NCBI RefSeq assembly: GCF_020080835.1
Contig: NC_058159.1
Coordinates: 8,184,001 to 8,248,000, forward strand
Reading direction: 5' to 3'
Length of the DNA stretch: 64,000 nt
Source of the DNA: Cotesia glomerata
Lineage: Eukaryota; Arthropoda; Insecta; Hymenoptera; Braconidae
The position numbers and the translations under genes were made by a program. Below the pieces are notes generated by a model. That model made no database searches, had not been told where the DNA came from, and saw nothing but the letters and a program-made list of their open reading frames with translations. Below, piece after piece: positions 1-10,914 of the stretch (positions within the stretch are counted from its first letter, which is position 1; the number at the start of each line of letters is the position of its first letter).

Positions 1-42
1 ATATTTTTTATAAAAATCAGCAAATAAAGAACAAATTTTTTG

Positions 43-768
43 AAGGAAGTTCGAGCGTACTAATGAGTCAAAATAATGTTAAAATTTTTTTTAAATTTTA
101 GTTTTCCCAATATTCGTCAAAATTCTTTATTTTAATTTAAAATAACTTAAACAATTTAATAATTTATAATTTTTACTTATTTCATAAAGTAAAGTAATGA
201 AATGACTTTGGTATTTATTACTTGCCGGAATAAATAAACAGATTTGGCAATAGCGCGTTTGATTATACCCATAACTGAGACATGGATGAGTGTGTGAGTT
301 AAACATTTCTCTCTCTGTAACTATATTTCTATCCTTTTCTTTTTTCTCAGCTGTTGACGCGATGTTGTCAAATCTTTATTCGAATAAAGGGCTGACGATA
401 AACAAGTTACAAACATAAAATTTGACATTAAATATTTCAAAAATCATATCGGTAATGTATTATTATTAAATTGTTTTTATATTTTGCAATAATCCAAGTT
501 TTTTGTGTATAGTTTCTAATACGTTAAAGTTGGGAGGTTAATATTGAAAAAAATAATTAAAGTCTCGACAAAAGTCTGTCTGCCATAAGAGCCCGTGTAT
601 AAGAAGATAAAATATGTGATTTTAAAAATTTAATATCTAAATAACTAAACGGTGAATCTTTTTTAAATTTTGGGATTAAATAAATTACGTATTTATTTAT
701 ACGTATACTTAATTTCAAAGCTCAAAGTTGGAAATTATTTTTTACATTAGATTCGCTCGAACTTCCTT
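43..768. mobile_element. Candidate TIR element (15 bp inverted ends)
   Basis: AAGGAAGTTCGAGCG at 43-57 recurs in exact inverted form at 754-768, bounding about 0.73 kb of AT-rich DNA with no reading frame. It looks like a short non-autonomous DNA transposon, but the match is only 15 bp and no target duplication is clear, so chance or an older rearrangement is possible. Confidence 0.4.
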
Positions 769-1159
769 ATACCCATAAACTAAGAAAGAAAATACAAAAA
801 ATTAAAAAAATTTTTTTCGTACTACTTTCCAGAATAGCGTGAGAACCATAATTCTAAAAAAAACGTAAGAACTTATTTTTTTTTTTTTACTTAATACTAA
901 TTTGCAATTAAGCAAATTCCGTCAAAAATTGCCGAAAAAATTCTATAATTTCTTTTACTTCCTTCATTTTGGTAAGGAACGTATTGCTTTTGTATGATTT
1001 GTACATCTCTCTGTAGATTCTTTAGAAGACTTACTAGTAAATAATAAGTTTCTACTTTAGTAAGTATATTTTTCAGTACAAATGTACAACAAAATACGTA
1101 TTTTTAAGTTATTTAAAATAAATCTACGAATTTAAATCAAACAAACTGTTTTCTCATTA
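769..1159. other. AT-rich stretch, no feature seen
   Basis: Homopolymer-rich AT sequence. I see no reading frame of note, no RNA-like motif and no repeat shared with the rest of the window. Confidence 0.6.
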
Positions 1160-1375
1160 TACACAGTAAAAAATTTTGCGTCATTGCGTCAAAAAATTTT
1201 GTGTTAAAAATTTTTGTGTTAAATATTTAACACTTTTATGTGTAAATTTAACATCAATTGTGTTAAATTAACACAGCAAAATGTTAAATTAACACAAAAA
1301 AGTGTTAAATATTTAACATAAAAATTTTTAACACAAAATTTTTTGACGCAATGACGCAAAATTTTTTACTGTGTA
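1160..1375. mobile_element. MITE, CACAGTAAAAAA family, TA-flanked
   Basis: A near-perfect palindrome. The first ~55 bp (CACAGTAAAAAATTTTGCG onward) are repeated in reverse complement at the end (ending ATTTTTTACTGTG). The interior is built from TGTTAAAT / ATTTAACA words. TA on both sides fits the TA target duplication of Tc1/mariner-type MITEs. There is no transposase, so it would depend on an enzyme encoded elsewhere. Related ends occur at 8411-8615 and, as a half copy, at 25838-25933. Confidence 0.8.
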
Positions 1376-2785
1376 GGTATACGCGGTATACCGTATACCT
1401 CGTTTTGCCCGCCCCTTCCTCTCTCCCGTTCCTAATTCTGGATTATGATGTAGTTAATACAAAAGTTTTGTTATTTTTGTTTAATTAAAAAATATCATGA
1501 AATAAAAATAAATTAAATGAAAAATTTTGAATCTTCTTTAGAGCGTAATACAGATATCGATATATGCAGAAGTAAAAAACCAAAAAGTATTATAAAAATG
1601 TAACTTTTCTCCGTCGGATCATCTTAAACTGAATGTCAAAGTCGACAAATTTCTTGTACGTTAGTAAGAAGACATAGAACAGCATAATACTCAGTCAAGT
1701 TTAACTGTGAGCGAAAAGTTTCGGTTGAGTAGAAGGTAGAAGATAGAAGGGTGTAGAGGTGAGAGGCTCGAGATATATGCAGTAGAGTACGATAGAACAT
1801 GTCCGTACAAAATAGAAGAGGAAAGGAAAGGGTTTTCGATAGATGACTCTGCTAAAGTCCCAGTTACGAAGGCGTAGCTTCACTTCAAGACCGCGTTACT
1901 TCCGAGTCAGCGGTACCTTTTGATCTTTTTGCGTCTAGACTTCCTCAAGCTTATCACTCCTTGTAGGCAATGCTGCACAGTCACCGAGTTTTGAGTTTAG
2001 TTCCGTTCGTTTTTCAGCATCAGGTATGATACGAATGAAACACCAGTACCCGGTTCGAGTTATCGAAACTTTTTACCAGCACTATTATATAAAAAGTCTA
2101 CTCACTTTTGTAATTCATTTAACTCTTTACTTATATCCTGCTTGGATCATTAGATTTTAAATGTCCACTATTTAGTTCAATTTAATTTGAACCAAAGGAG
2201 AAATTTAATATTTATATTTCACGCTTTACACTGAAAGAAAAACTTATTAATTCATAATAAATTCATTTTTTTTAAATAATTTATTCATTTATTGAATATT
2301 ATTGATTACTTTTTAACGTTTCGTAAATACTAGTCAAACCGTGCGAATATTTCTCACTATATCGTGATCAAATAATAAATATTCATATTGTAATGGGGAA
2401 AAAAAAATTTATATTCATTACTATTGTTAAAATTTTGAATAAAATAAATTTCGTTAATGAATATTTGAAATTACTCATCTCTGAGTAATAATATGATCAT
2501 TAGTTGTTTGATCACAATATTGTATGGAATATTTCGTTCATGACGTTAATTAATTACATTATTTATTTATTTATGAACCAAGTGGATAATGGATAAGGCT
2601 TCCAGCACTCGTACGTAAGCGCACCCGCTTCGCTCGTTACGCCAATCTTCTCATTGCCGAAAGTCTCGTCCACTCAGTAAATAACAATTTATATCACATT
2701 TATAAAAAATGTGCCGATTTTATTTAATTAATTTGCGTGATCGATGAAAATAAAATGCACAAATTAAAAAGCTGTCATATTAGTT
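1376..2785. other. Mostly unique AT-rich DNA; decayed palindrome near 2230-2550
   Basis: About 1620-2100 is less AT-rich than its surroundings and not repeated here, so it could be a non-coding exon or regulatory DNA, but no splice or coding evidence supports that. Between 2230 and 2550 an ACACTGAAAGAAAAA start and inverted words around TGATCAAA (about 2360 and 2510) suggest an old MITE. No gene is supported. Confidence 0.35.
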
Positions 2786-3056
2786 CACTGATAGAAGGAT
2801 TTGTTTATAGTTAAAAAGATTTGTTAATATTTAACAAATCATTTATTAGAAGCCATTTGTTATTCCTTAACAAATATTTCTTAGTATTTAAAAAGATTTA
2901 TTAATATTTAATAAATGAATATCAGATTTATTAAATATAAACAAATCATTTTAAATACTAAGAAATATTTGTTTAATATTAAAAAGTGGTCTCTAATAAA
3001 TGATTTGTTAACTACTAACAAATATTATTTAATACAAATAAATCCTTCTATCAGTG
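2786..3056. mobile_element. MITE, CACTGATAGAAGGATTTG family (copy 1)
   Basis: The ends are inverted copies of CACTGATAGAAGGATTTG. The whole 271 bp folds on itself through words such as TTAACAAATCATTTATTAGA and CTTAGTATTTAAA. A second copy lies at 36684-36959 inside the Helitron. Two matching copies 34 kb apart make this a genuine mobile family rather than a chance hairpin. Confidence 0.85.
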
Positions 3057-3847
3057 TTGAACGGACTACTAATAGATGGCACCATCGATAGCTTTTTAAC
3101 ATAGTTTAATGTTTGGCTATATTAGTTTAAACCAACGCCTTGAGCCTTTATTATTTTTAATAAAAAAATATTAGGAAAACGGTTGACCCTGAAGGCCATC
3201 CCTGCAACTTCCCGCTATTTCCATACTTAGGCGCTTAAAATTGCACAAATGATGTTTTTGAGCTCTTCGAGCTCAAAAATACAATTTATGAGTTATTTTG
3301 AGCTCTCCGAGCTTAAAGAGATTGCTTTCCTATGCTTTTGAGCTCTTCGAGCTCAAAAGTCTGATAGAGATTTGATAAGACACTATTTTTATAATTTTTA
3401 AACCGCAATAACTTTTGAATGAATAAACTGATTTTCACGCGGTTGGCAGCATTCGACGCAGTTTTTCAAGCTTCACAAAGAATCTTAAATTTTGAATTGA
3501 TCGCGCTAGGAATTTCGGAGTTATTCCGAAAAAACACTTTTTTCGGTTTTCTTTCGTTCACGATATCTCTCGAACGAATCAACCGATTTTGACCGGACTG
3601 ATGGCGATCGACGTGGTTTTTTGAGGTTAAGAGCTGATTAGTTTTTGGAATCGATCGGTGAAGCCGTTTAAACGATATTAAAAAAAAAACCACATTTGGA
3701 AAAATTTTTTTTTACGGGTTGAAGATTTCTCGAAATCTATTGATCCGAATCTGTCCAAATAGTTTTTAAAATCTAAGTTTGGTCAAGCCCTTTCGAATGA
3801 CACTAACCGCAATGAAATCGGTCAAGCCGTTCGAAAGTTATAAGCGG

Positions 3848-3930
<83 letters not shown>
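3848..3930. repeat. (CA)n microsatellite
   Basis: An uninterrupted CA tract of about 80 bp. It belongs to repeat family R, since the 58.7 kb copy has the same tract at the same place, and it directly precedes the R1-like insertion. Confidence 0.95.
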
Positions 3931-3935
<5 letters not shown>

Positions 3936-4596
3936 TAGTGACAACATCGCAGGGGTAGTTAGGGAAGCTTTCTATGACAGGACATGGGCAGTTCAATGCC
4001 TATCTTTTCAAGATGGGTTTGCACAGCACACCAACGTGCAAATACTGCCCAGACAAAATTGACAACGCTGAGCACACGTTTTTCGAGTGTGATCGGTGGA
4101 AGGACGACAGAATCAGCACCGAAGAAACAATAGGCACAACGCTCTCCCCTGAGAGATTGGTAACCTGCATGATCACAAAAGAAGAAAAATGGTTAGCTGT
4201 CGCAGCCTACGCGCAGCGCCTTTTAAACGAAAACATCGCAGAAAGGGATTAGAAACCAGTAGTAACAAGAAGTAGATGTCGTGAGACACAACATGGACTG
4301 GATCGAAGTAATGCTAACGCGGTCCCGATCCAGTCTTCCCTGTAACATCTATGGGGAAAGGAGAGAGGAGGATGTTTAGTCGGTATTGTTGCAAAATAAT
4401 ATTGACTTCTGAGTCCGACATACCCAGGTACCAACACCTAGTCCTGGCACCAACACCAAGTCCTGGCATACGTAAATGTATTTTACCTCCTCTATAAAAA
4501 GAAAAAAAAAACACACACACACACACAAATACATACATACATACATGCAGACATAGTGACAACCTCGCGGGGATAGTCAGGGAAGCTTCTTGTGAC
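3931..4596 (+). mobile_element. 5'-truncated R1-like element flanked by ~48 bp direct repeats in a (CA)n/(CATA)n context
   Basis: The 48 bp before the coding remnant (3931-3978) and the 48 bp after it (4549-4596) are the same host sequence, matching at about 41 of 48 positions. The uninterrupted repeat at 58.78 kb has this sequence once, so the flanks are best read as a long target-site duplication or a duplication made at insertion. The 3' end runs through an A-rich tract into (CA)n and (CATA)n. Known R1-clade families such as Waldo and Mino insert into AC or ACAY repeats, which fits this site. Confidence 0.6.
3974..4252 (+). pseudogene. C-terminal tail of an R1-clade non-LTR retrotransposon ORF2
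   Basis: The frame gives about 92 residues, which end normally. They start TGHGQFNAYLFKMGLH and contain a CKYC-X8-EHTFFEC-type zinc motif (C23, C26, H34 and C39 by my count), followed by a DRW stretch. This arrangement, with TGHG and EHTFFEC, is the C-terminal region after the RT of R1/I-type elements. Endonuclease, reverse transcriptase and gag are missing, so this is a 5'-truncated, dead-on-arrival copy. The apparent initiator Met comes from the host repeat at the junction and is not a real start. A 3' UTR with a CGGTA...GAGTCCGACATACC-like segment follows to about 4500, where an A-rich end abuts CA/CATA repeats. Confidence 0.8.
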
Positions 4597-4779
4597 CTTC
4601 AAACATCGAGATCTGATGAAAACTCGATTTTTGCAAAACGGGGTGAAAACAATAACTTCCCTATTTTTGCAAATCTTCGATTTTCTTAGCGGGAAGTTAA
4701 AAATAGTTCAATGTATGCTGTCTTAGACGTGATGTAAAGTTATATATTTTACATGTATTATTGGTAAAAAAAAACTAGT

Positions 4780-5527
4780 TTGAGGGGGGAAATACGTGTA
4801 GAAGGCTGTTTTCATGCTGATTTTCATTAATTCTTTTAAGGTATAAAAAATTAATATTATTTATTGAAACTATCAGGTTATTTTATACGTATATTTATGA
4901 GTATTTTTTCGTATTAAACAACAATATAAGTTAACAAATAGTGGAGATATCAGCTGATATACATCGTAGGTTGCCATCCGACTTAGCAGTCTGTGTGCAG
5001 AATGGAAGCCACAATTTTTATTTGAAATCAATGCCACAAAAAAATTACTTTATTTATATGTGTATATTCCATATGAACCTCAATTCCAAAAAAAAAAAAG
5101 TAAAAATTTTCATTTTTTAGAGGACTGTGAAATTAAGTCGTGATTTTTTACCACTTTTTCATACATTGTTTATTAAACAAAAAATGGTTTAAATAAAAAT
5201 ATCGCTTTTGATTGAGGTTCATATTCAAGGTAATTGTATAAAGAAAATTATAAGCCGTATCGCAAGATGATTGGTTTAAAACTCTTTCAGCTAGACTGCA
5301 CCCAGTTTTGAAAAAACTCGTTTCGAGAAAAACGCGTTTGAAACAAAAGTGACAGAAAAAGTTAATGTAAAATAGTATTAAAGTAATTACTAAATCGCTT
5401 ATAACTTTTGAACGAATCGGAATTTTGACTTGAAATTTGAAATCTATATTTTTGAATAGTTTTACAAGCGATTTATATAAAAAAAAATTTAATTTTTTTA
5501 AGCCTGTACACGTATTTTCCCCCTTGA
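4780..5527. mobile_element. Candidate TIR element, ends TTGAGGGGGGAAATACGTGT
   Basis: The ~27 bp at 4780-4807 recurs inverted at 5500-5527 (AGCCTGTACACGTATTTTCC continuing CCCTTGA) with a few mismatches. The 0.75 kb between is AT-rich and non-coding. It is probably a non-autonomous DNA element. I could not define a target duplication. Confidence 0.5.
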
Positions 5528-6156
5528 TGTACACGGCATTAGTTCTACTGAAGCCTTGATAAAAAAAAAAAAAAAAAAAAAAAAACATAGTTCACCATAT
5601 CGTTAACGGATTATGGCACTGCATTCTTTTAATAAAGTTAAAACAAAAAAAAAGTTTCTACAATTCTTTAGTATTTTTGGTCAGTAAAAAATAAATTTAA
5701 AGTCTTATATTTATAATTTGAAAGTTTTCTCAAGATAAAAAATATAATAAATAATATAAACCGTCAATACTTGTTTATATTTTGGTACGAAAAGTTATTT
5801 TCAATGAAATGTTATCATTTATAAATAAAATTGAATAATATTTTATCAATAGATATTTTCTGAAAAGCGAAGGACGGAAATATCACCAGGCAGCAACTCC
5901 GCAAACGGAAATATAAACGGAATAGTAGTCTGCGTTTAAATCTCCAATTTCCCACGATCTTAACATACCCTCTACCCTGTACTCCGAACAGCTTGACACA
6001 TAATGGACGGCTGGAAAGACTTCGAGTCTTAAAGTTAAGCAAATATTCATAATTTTTTCAACACTGATTTCCCGTATCATTTTAAGTTATTTAACCTATG
6101 ATTTTTGAATTCTTTTCATATTTGCGGTACTACAAACTTATTAAAAAAAAATCTGG
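5528..6156. other. AT-rich stretch with poly(A) tract, no gene
   Basis: It contains a ~25 bp A-run near 5561-5585 and otherwise ordinary AT-rich sequence. Short minus-strand frames here lack any recognisable protein character. Confidence 0.5.
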
Positions 6157-6440
6157 ATGGCGCTTAACCCTGCAGGCCATCCCTGTAACTGCCCGCTAAG
6201 TTGAGTTCTAAGCTAAAGGTATTCAAAAGTATTACCGTGTTGATTTTTAAGTTTTTTGAGATTTTTGATCTCTAGAGTTAAACAATTTGAGAAAAATCTG
6301 AAAATTACTGGTAAAAGCATCACTTTAACTTTTGAAAAGCTATAACTTTTGAACAACTTAATAGATTTTAATTTTTGATACGGCATTGACGCAGTTTTTT
6401 GAGCTCTAATAGTATATTACAACCCAAGGCCAGAAAGTTG
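6157..6440 (+). repeat. Fragment of dispersed repeat R
   Basis: It begins with a CTTAACCCTGCAGGCCATCC / CCCGCTAAG block matching the left end of the 3150 and 57830 copies, continues through TAACTTTTGAA and a GAGCTC word, then stops where a different hairpin repeat fragment starts. Confidence 0.6.
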
Positions 6441-6495
6441 GATTTCCTGGCGTATGTGATATGATGGCCGAGGCTACGCCTCTGTAAATTGCATC
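6416..6495 (+). repeat. Left arm only of the AATAGTATATTACAACCC hairpin repeat
   Basis: AATAGTATATTACAACCC, the GGATTTCCTGGCGTATG block and GATGGCCGAGGCTACGCCTC match 24723-24810 closely. The sequence then diverges, so the descending half of the hairpin is missing. It is a truncated copy of the element at 24723-25606. Confidence 0.7.
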
Positions 6496-8410
6496 TCAAA
6501 GCTCTTCAAATAAGCTTTAATTTAAGTATCGTAATGTATGTATAGTTCTAAAATTACCTCTTGTTCCGCTATGCCTGTTATAAAATTTGATGTTGCATTG
6601 GTTTCTACGATAATACAAGTTTTTTTTTAATTAGGGAAAAGGGATTCTATAAATGTGATCAAAGTATTTGTATTAAAAGTGTTGTGATTTTATGTAAGTA
6701 AGAAATCTACTTTCATTTCGGCTGCTTAATGGTACTTTTTATACATATATTATGTTCATTTATCCCACTAGGGGTGCCTGCGCATAATCATTTTATTACA
6801 GCTGTTAGAAATTTTTTTTTCATACTTTTTATTTTATTATTAAATCAGCATTGTGAGTTGTGCACTTTTGGATTTAAATTATCTCTTAATCTTTTCACCT
6901 TTATTATTTTAACCGCTATACTGACGTAAAAATTAGTGATACTTTTCTATATTTTCGACGTTGTATTTATGACTAATCATCAAAAGAATTTTGCAAGTTA
7001 TTATTAGTTGCACAAAATGATCGTATTAATTTAATAATCAAAAGATGATTGATGATTTTAATCTCTAAGACCGTTAATATGAATTTTTACCGAATCAGTT
7101 TCAAATCTTAAATCGTGTTTACATTCATTATTAAGTGGTACAAGCAATATTGCGTCAGACATGCAATCATTTATTATTATCATCAGTATATAGAGTCATA
7201 CTCTTAAAGTGAATCAACAATCCTTTTGAGCAGGATCAAAATTTATTTATGAATTTACAATTAAATTACTAACGAGTCAAACAAATTTGATAATTAACCT
7301 CGGACTTAGTCTTAGGTGCATGGTAAAGGGGTAAAACGTCTTTCCGGATAAAGTTCCCGAGAGAATACTAAGAGTTCTTGAGCTACAATCGCTCACAAGC
7401 TACGACGCTGTACCAAGTTGATAATGGATGTTTGAATTATGCATTTGTTTCCTCGTCACGGAGTGTAATTAGTTATTTACACATTCCAAATGCGCGTGAG
7501 AAGCTAGTGTCAATGATTGCGAAAGCGGCAACCAACTTTAGCAACGTGTTATTCAGCTTTAAAGGAATATTAGCTTGCTATAAAAAAAACCTCATAAAGA
7601 TAAAAAGAATGGGCGGGAGAACTGTTTCTCGTATAGTAAAGTCGTTTTCATTTTCTAACTTTTCAAAGTTTCACCAGAAGCAACAACTTTTTTGTGGAAA
7701 AAAAACTTTTTTTTTACTCAAAATTATGTTTTTTTTCATTGCTTCGTTTTAAGGTAATGCTTAAAATAAAAAAAATTTTTATTTTAAAATAAACCTTACA
7801 ATATTCTAATCCATATAAATTATTTTCTAAAATCGTAAAATTCATGAAAATATTTTTTTATAAAAATATTAGAAAAATTGAAATTTTTTTCTGTTTTTTC
7901 TAGACATAGAATATAAAAAACTACTAGAAATTGCGAGATATAGGTACACAGGAAAAAACAATTTCTTCCACCTAGAAAATTTTAAGGAAGGCAAAGTTAA
8001 ATAACTTTATTTTAGAGCAAGAAGAAATTTTCTCGGCTCAAAAAAATTTGATTTTATTCAAGAAATTTTTTGTCTTCCATAATATTTTCTTGAACCAAGA
8101 GAATTTACCCTCAAGTCATGAATTTGTTTGTGTTGATACATTTTATCAGCAATTTTTGGTCAAGATAGAACTTTTTTTAAAAGCTTTAAAATTTTTTTAA
8201 CCAACGTAAATAGAATAATTAAAAAAATATTTTTATAATGACAATTTTTGATAAAATAACATTTTTTTCAATGATTAAAAATTTACCCTTTCGAAAAAAA
8301 AAATTTTTTTAATCATATATATTTACACGTAGAATACGAATGAAAAAATAATTCTAGAAATCGCTAGACTCATGTAGATTCATTTTATTAATGACATTAA
8401 ATTTTTGCTA
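6496..8410. other. No gene; unique DNA around 7300-7560 and an ACAGGAAAAAA palindromic repeat near 7945-8125
   Basis: Mostly AT-rich. 7300-7560 is less AT-rich and not repeated here, so it could be regulatory, but I see no splice-supported coding. A 7378-7752 frame starts on TTG and has no recognisable domain. The 7945-8125 stretch has inverted TTCTTG/CAAGAA words like those near 39290 and 44560-44750, probably a decayed MITE group. GAAATCTACTTTCATTTCGG near 6705 recurs near 59464. Confidence 0.35.
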
Positions 8411-8615
8411 TACACAGTAAAAAATATTGTGTCAAATACCGTCAACACAAAATTAGTATTAAAATTCAACACACTTTTGTGTTAAAATGACACAAACTAT
8501 GTGTTAAAATGACACAAGCTTTGTGTTGAAACAACACAAATTTAACACTAATTTTGTGTTGACGGTATTTAACACAGAAATTGTGTTGATTTTACAAAAT
8601 ATTTTTTACTGTATA
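8411..8615. mobile_element. MITE, CACAGTAAAAAA family (second member)
   Basis: The ends TACACAGTAAAAAATATT and AATATTTTTTACTGTATA are inverted. Inside, ACCGTCAACACAAAATTAGT is repeated in inverted form as ACTAATTTTGTGTTGACGGT near the right end. TA flanks both sides. It resembles 1160-1375 in its ends but has its own interior words, so the two are related but distinct. Confidence 0.8.
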
Positions 8616-9440
8616 CCATTAAAAACTTTAAAAATAATTGAAAAATATATGTTTGACTCTTTTATGTATTGATATTATAACTATTTTGTAAAACCAAATA
8701 ATTAAAAAAAAAAACACATTTAAAAATGTTTCCCGAATAATAACGATAAAATAAAGAAAGCAATTATTTATTTTTTCGTTTTTTTTAAATGGTAATTATT
8801 TATTTATATTTGTTTTAATTTTTATTGTTCTGTACAACTAAAAGTATCAACGATGGAACGTAAAAAAAATCAAGAAACTCCTCACGCAGGCCGGCCCATT
8901 ACTGGGAGGTAAACATACGACCCTTGTGCATGAGCGGAATATTAGAGTTTAGTTTCAGGATCAGTGAAGAATGGAATTTTCTCTTTAGGTATATTTTTTT
9001 ATTTATTTTCCTGAGTAGCTAGAGCTACAGTATACATTCACGGGTTAAGTACAAGAAAATACTTGAAAAACAAGTGGGTTTCCATTTGAGTAGCAGCTTA
9101 ATGATATTTCTCACCTTACCATTTATGTGAAATGGAAAGCTAAATAAATAGACTCTGTACTGTACATGTATAATTAAATGAAGTGAGGTTAATTTAAGAA
9201 ATAGAATCTTTGCATATCGTTGATTTTATTGAAATTGAGGTAATGACTCTTGAATTAACAATTCATTAAGCTTATCACCTGAATGCATAAGTGAGATTAA
9301 TTATTCAAGTTTAAATAGTATGATTTCGTCACAACCATCTAGCACAAGTGAACATTTGAATAAGTAAAAGTACAAATTGGATTACTTGCTACTATGAAGA
9401 TGTATAAATATCTCAATTTAGATGATATACCACTCACTTA
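8616..9440. other. No feature seen
   Basis: AT-rich sequence. A short GC-richer piece at about 8870-8960 is unique in the window and unassigned. Confidence 0.5.
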
Positions 9441-10408
9441 TACACTGTAAAAAAAAACCGGTGTGAGTCCATGCGGTGTACGGTGTTAAAAATTCCGGTG
9501 TTAAATTCAACACCGAAATCGGTGTAGCAGTCACCGGTCGCGGTGTAAATATTTTTTTTCGGTGTTAAATCAATGTTATAAATTTTCCGGTGTTAATAAT
9601 ATTTTAACTAACACAATTTTTATAATTAAACTTTTTATGTTTAATAATTAAAGATTAATAATCAAAAAAAGTTAATATTTAATTTAGAAAGTTTAAAATA
9701 ATAAAATATTAAGTAGATAAAAATTTTTGATTAAAATAAATATACTGTAAAAAATTTCGATGTAAAAATGGACCCAGAGCACTTTACACGGCCGTATAGT
9801 GTGAAATAATGGTGTGAAATTCTCTCGGTGTAAATTTTCGATCCGTGTTACTTTAACACCATTATTAAAGGACAATTTTAGGACATCATATAGATAATCG
9901 GAAACTCTAAAATAGTGGATTTTAGTAATTATTTCATAACTTTTAAGTATTTTTTTTAAGATTTTCGGAATACTTCTAAGATAATTTAAGAATCAATGCA
10001 ATTTATTTGAAGCAATTTAGTTGAAATTTTGTTCTTAAATCTTATGTGGAACCTTTTTTGAATAATCTTTAAACATTTTTAGAACAATTTTATGACAATT
10101 TGAACGTTTTTAAATGATTTTCATATAGATAATTTATTTTTGCACATCTGTAGATTTTTCATCTTTAAAACATCCATTATATTGTGAGAAACATCATGGT
10201 TACGATAAAAATAATTATTATATTGTTCTTAAACATTTAATATTGTAAATTTATTCTACTGTTACACCGGTATTACACCGATATTACACCGGTTTAACAC
10301 CGGATTTTTAACACTGCAAAAGAGCACTGTTACACCGGTGTTAATACACAGGTGTTACATAGCGGTGTTAAAATGAGTCCATTTTAACACCGCTTTTTTT
10401 ACAGTGTA
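9441..10408. mobile_element. 0.97 kb TIR element, TACACTGTAAAAAAA ends, CCGGTGTTA words
   Basis: TACACTGTAAAAAAAAACCG at the left is mirrored by the right end AACACCGCTTTTTTTACAGT followed by GTA. Both ends are lined with repeated CCGGTGTTAAA / TTTAACACCGG words. A related TACTGTAAAAAATTTCGATG piece begins near 9743 inside, suggesting an internal duplication or nested relative. No transposase frame is present. Confidence 0.75.
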
Positions 10409-10914
10409 AATATCTTAATAGTCGCTTACCGATTGAAATTTTATTGGATGTTGATAAAAGTACGTTAATAATTTATGAAATTTAATCGAGTATACATTTT
10501 AGCATTGTAATGTTGCTCAAAAATGTGTACATATACATATACAATGGAACCGGCGAGTTTGTGCTAATCTATCCTTTAGTCGGTGGATAAAACATTCCTA
10601 GCATTTTCCGGTCCAGGGGTGACGCTGGATAGAAAATAGATTGGTTTGTATATCGCGTCGAGGGAGAGAAAACAAGAAGGGACAGTAATGCATAGTACCG
10701 GAGTTGGAGTTTGAATCCAGTTTGGTTAACGGCGAGTAGAATTTTAAAGGGTGAGTCCTGGTTCAATGCATCCAAATTTACCTTTTTTGTACGTTTCAAT
10801 TAAGTTTTATTGTATCTTTGTTTTATATTGCCTCAATTGATCAGTCGAGTTTTCTTTAATTAAAATTTTTAATTAAGAAGGCTCGAGGGAATGTTATGTT
10901 AAAATTATTTTTCA
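10409..10914. other. Intergenic; GC-richer unique block 10540-10800
   Basis: The 10540-10800 block is less AT-rich than its neighbours and unrepeated here. A minus-strand frame covers it (10569-10799) but has no recognised domain and no splice support. I leave it unassigned. Confidence 0.3.

Larger units (their letters stand above)
3150..4700. repeat. Dispersed repeat 'R', long copy, with nested retrotransposon
   Basis: It starts with a GGTTGACCCTGAAGGCC / AACTTCCCGCTA block and ends with TTAGCGGGAAGTT, so the termini carry a 13 bp inverted AACTTCCCGCTAA. Between these lie palindromic GAGCTC-rich words, three blocks that each contain a CGATCGGT-like motif, a (CA)n tract (3848-3930) and a GTGACAACNTCGC segment. 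The same order of blocks is seen at 57830-58930, and fragments occur at 6157-6440 and (minus) 28655-28920. No protein is encoded. I cannot assign the superfamily. In this copy a non-LTR tail (3979-4548) interrupts the repeat. Confidence 0.75.

Noticed and set aside
7378..7752. 124-codon frame starting on TTG
   Set aside because: There is no recognisable domain, the end is poly(Phe/Leu) from AT-rich DNA, and there is no promoter or splice support.
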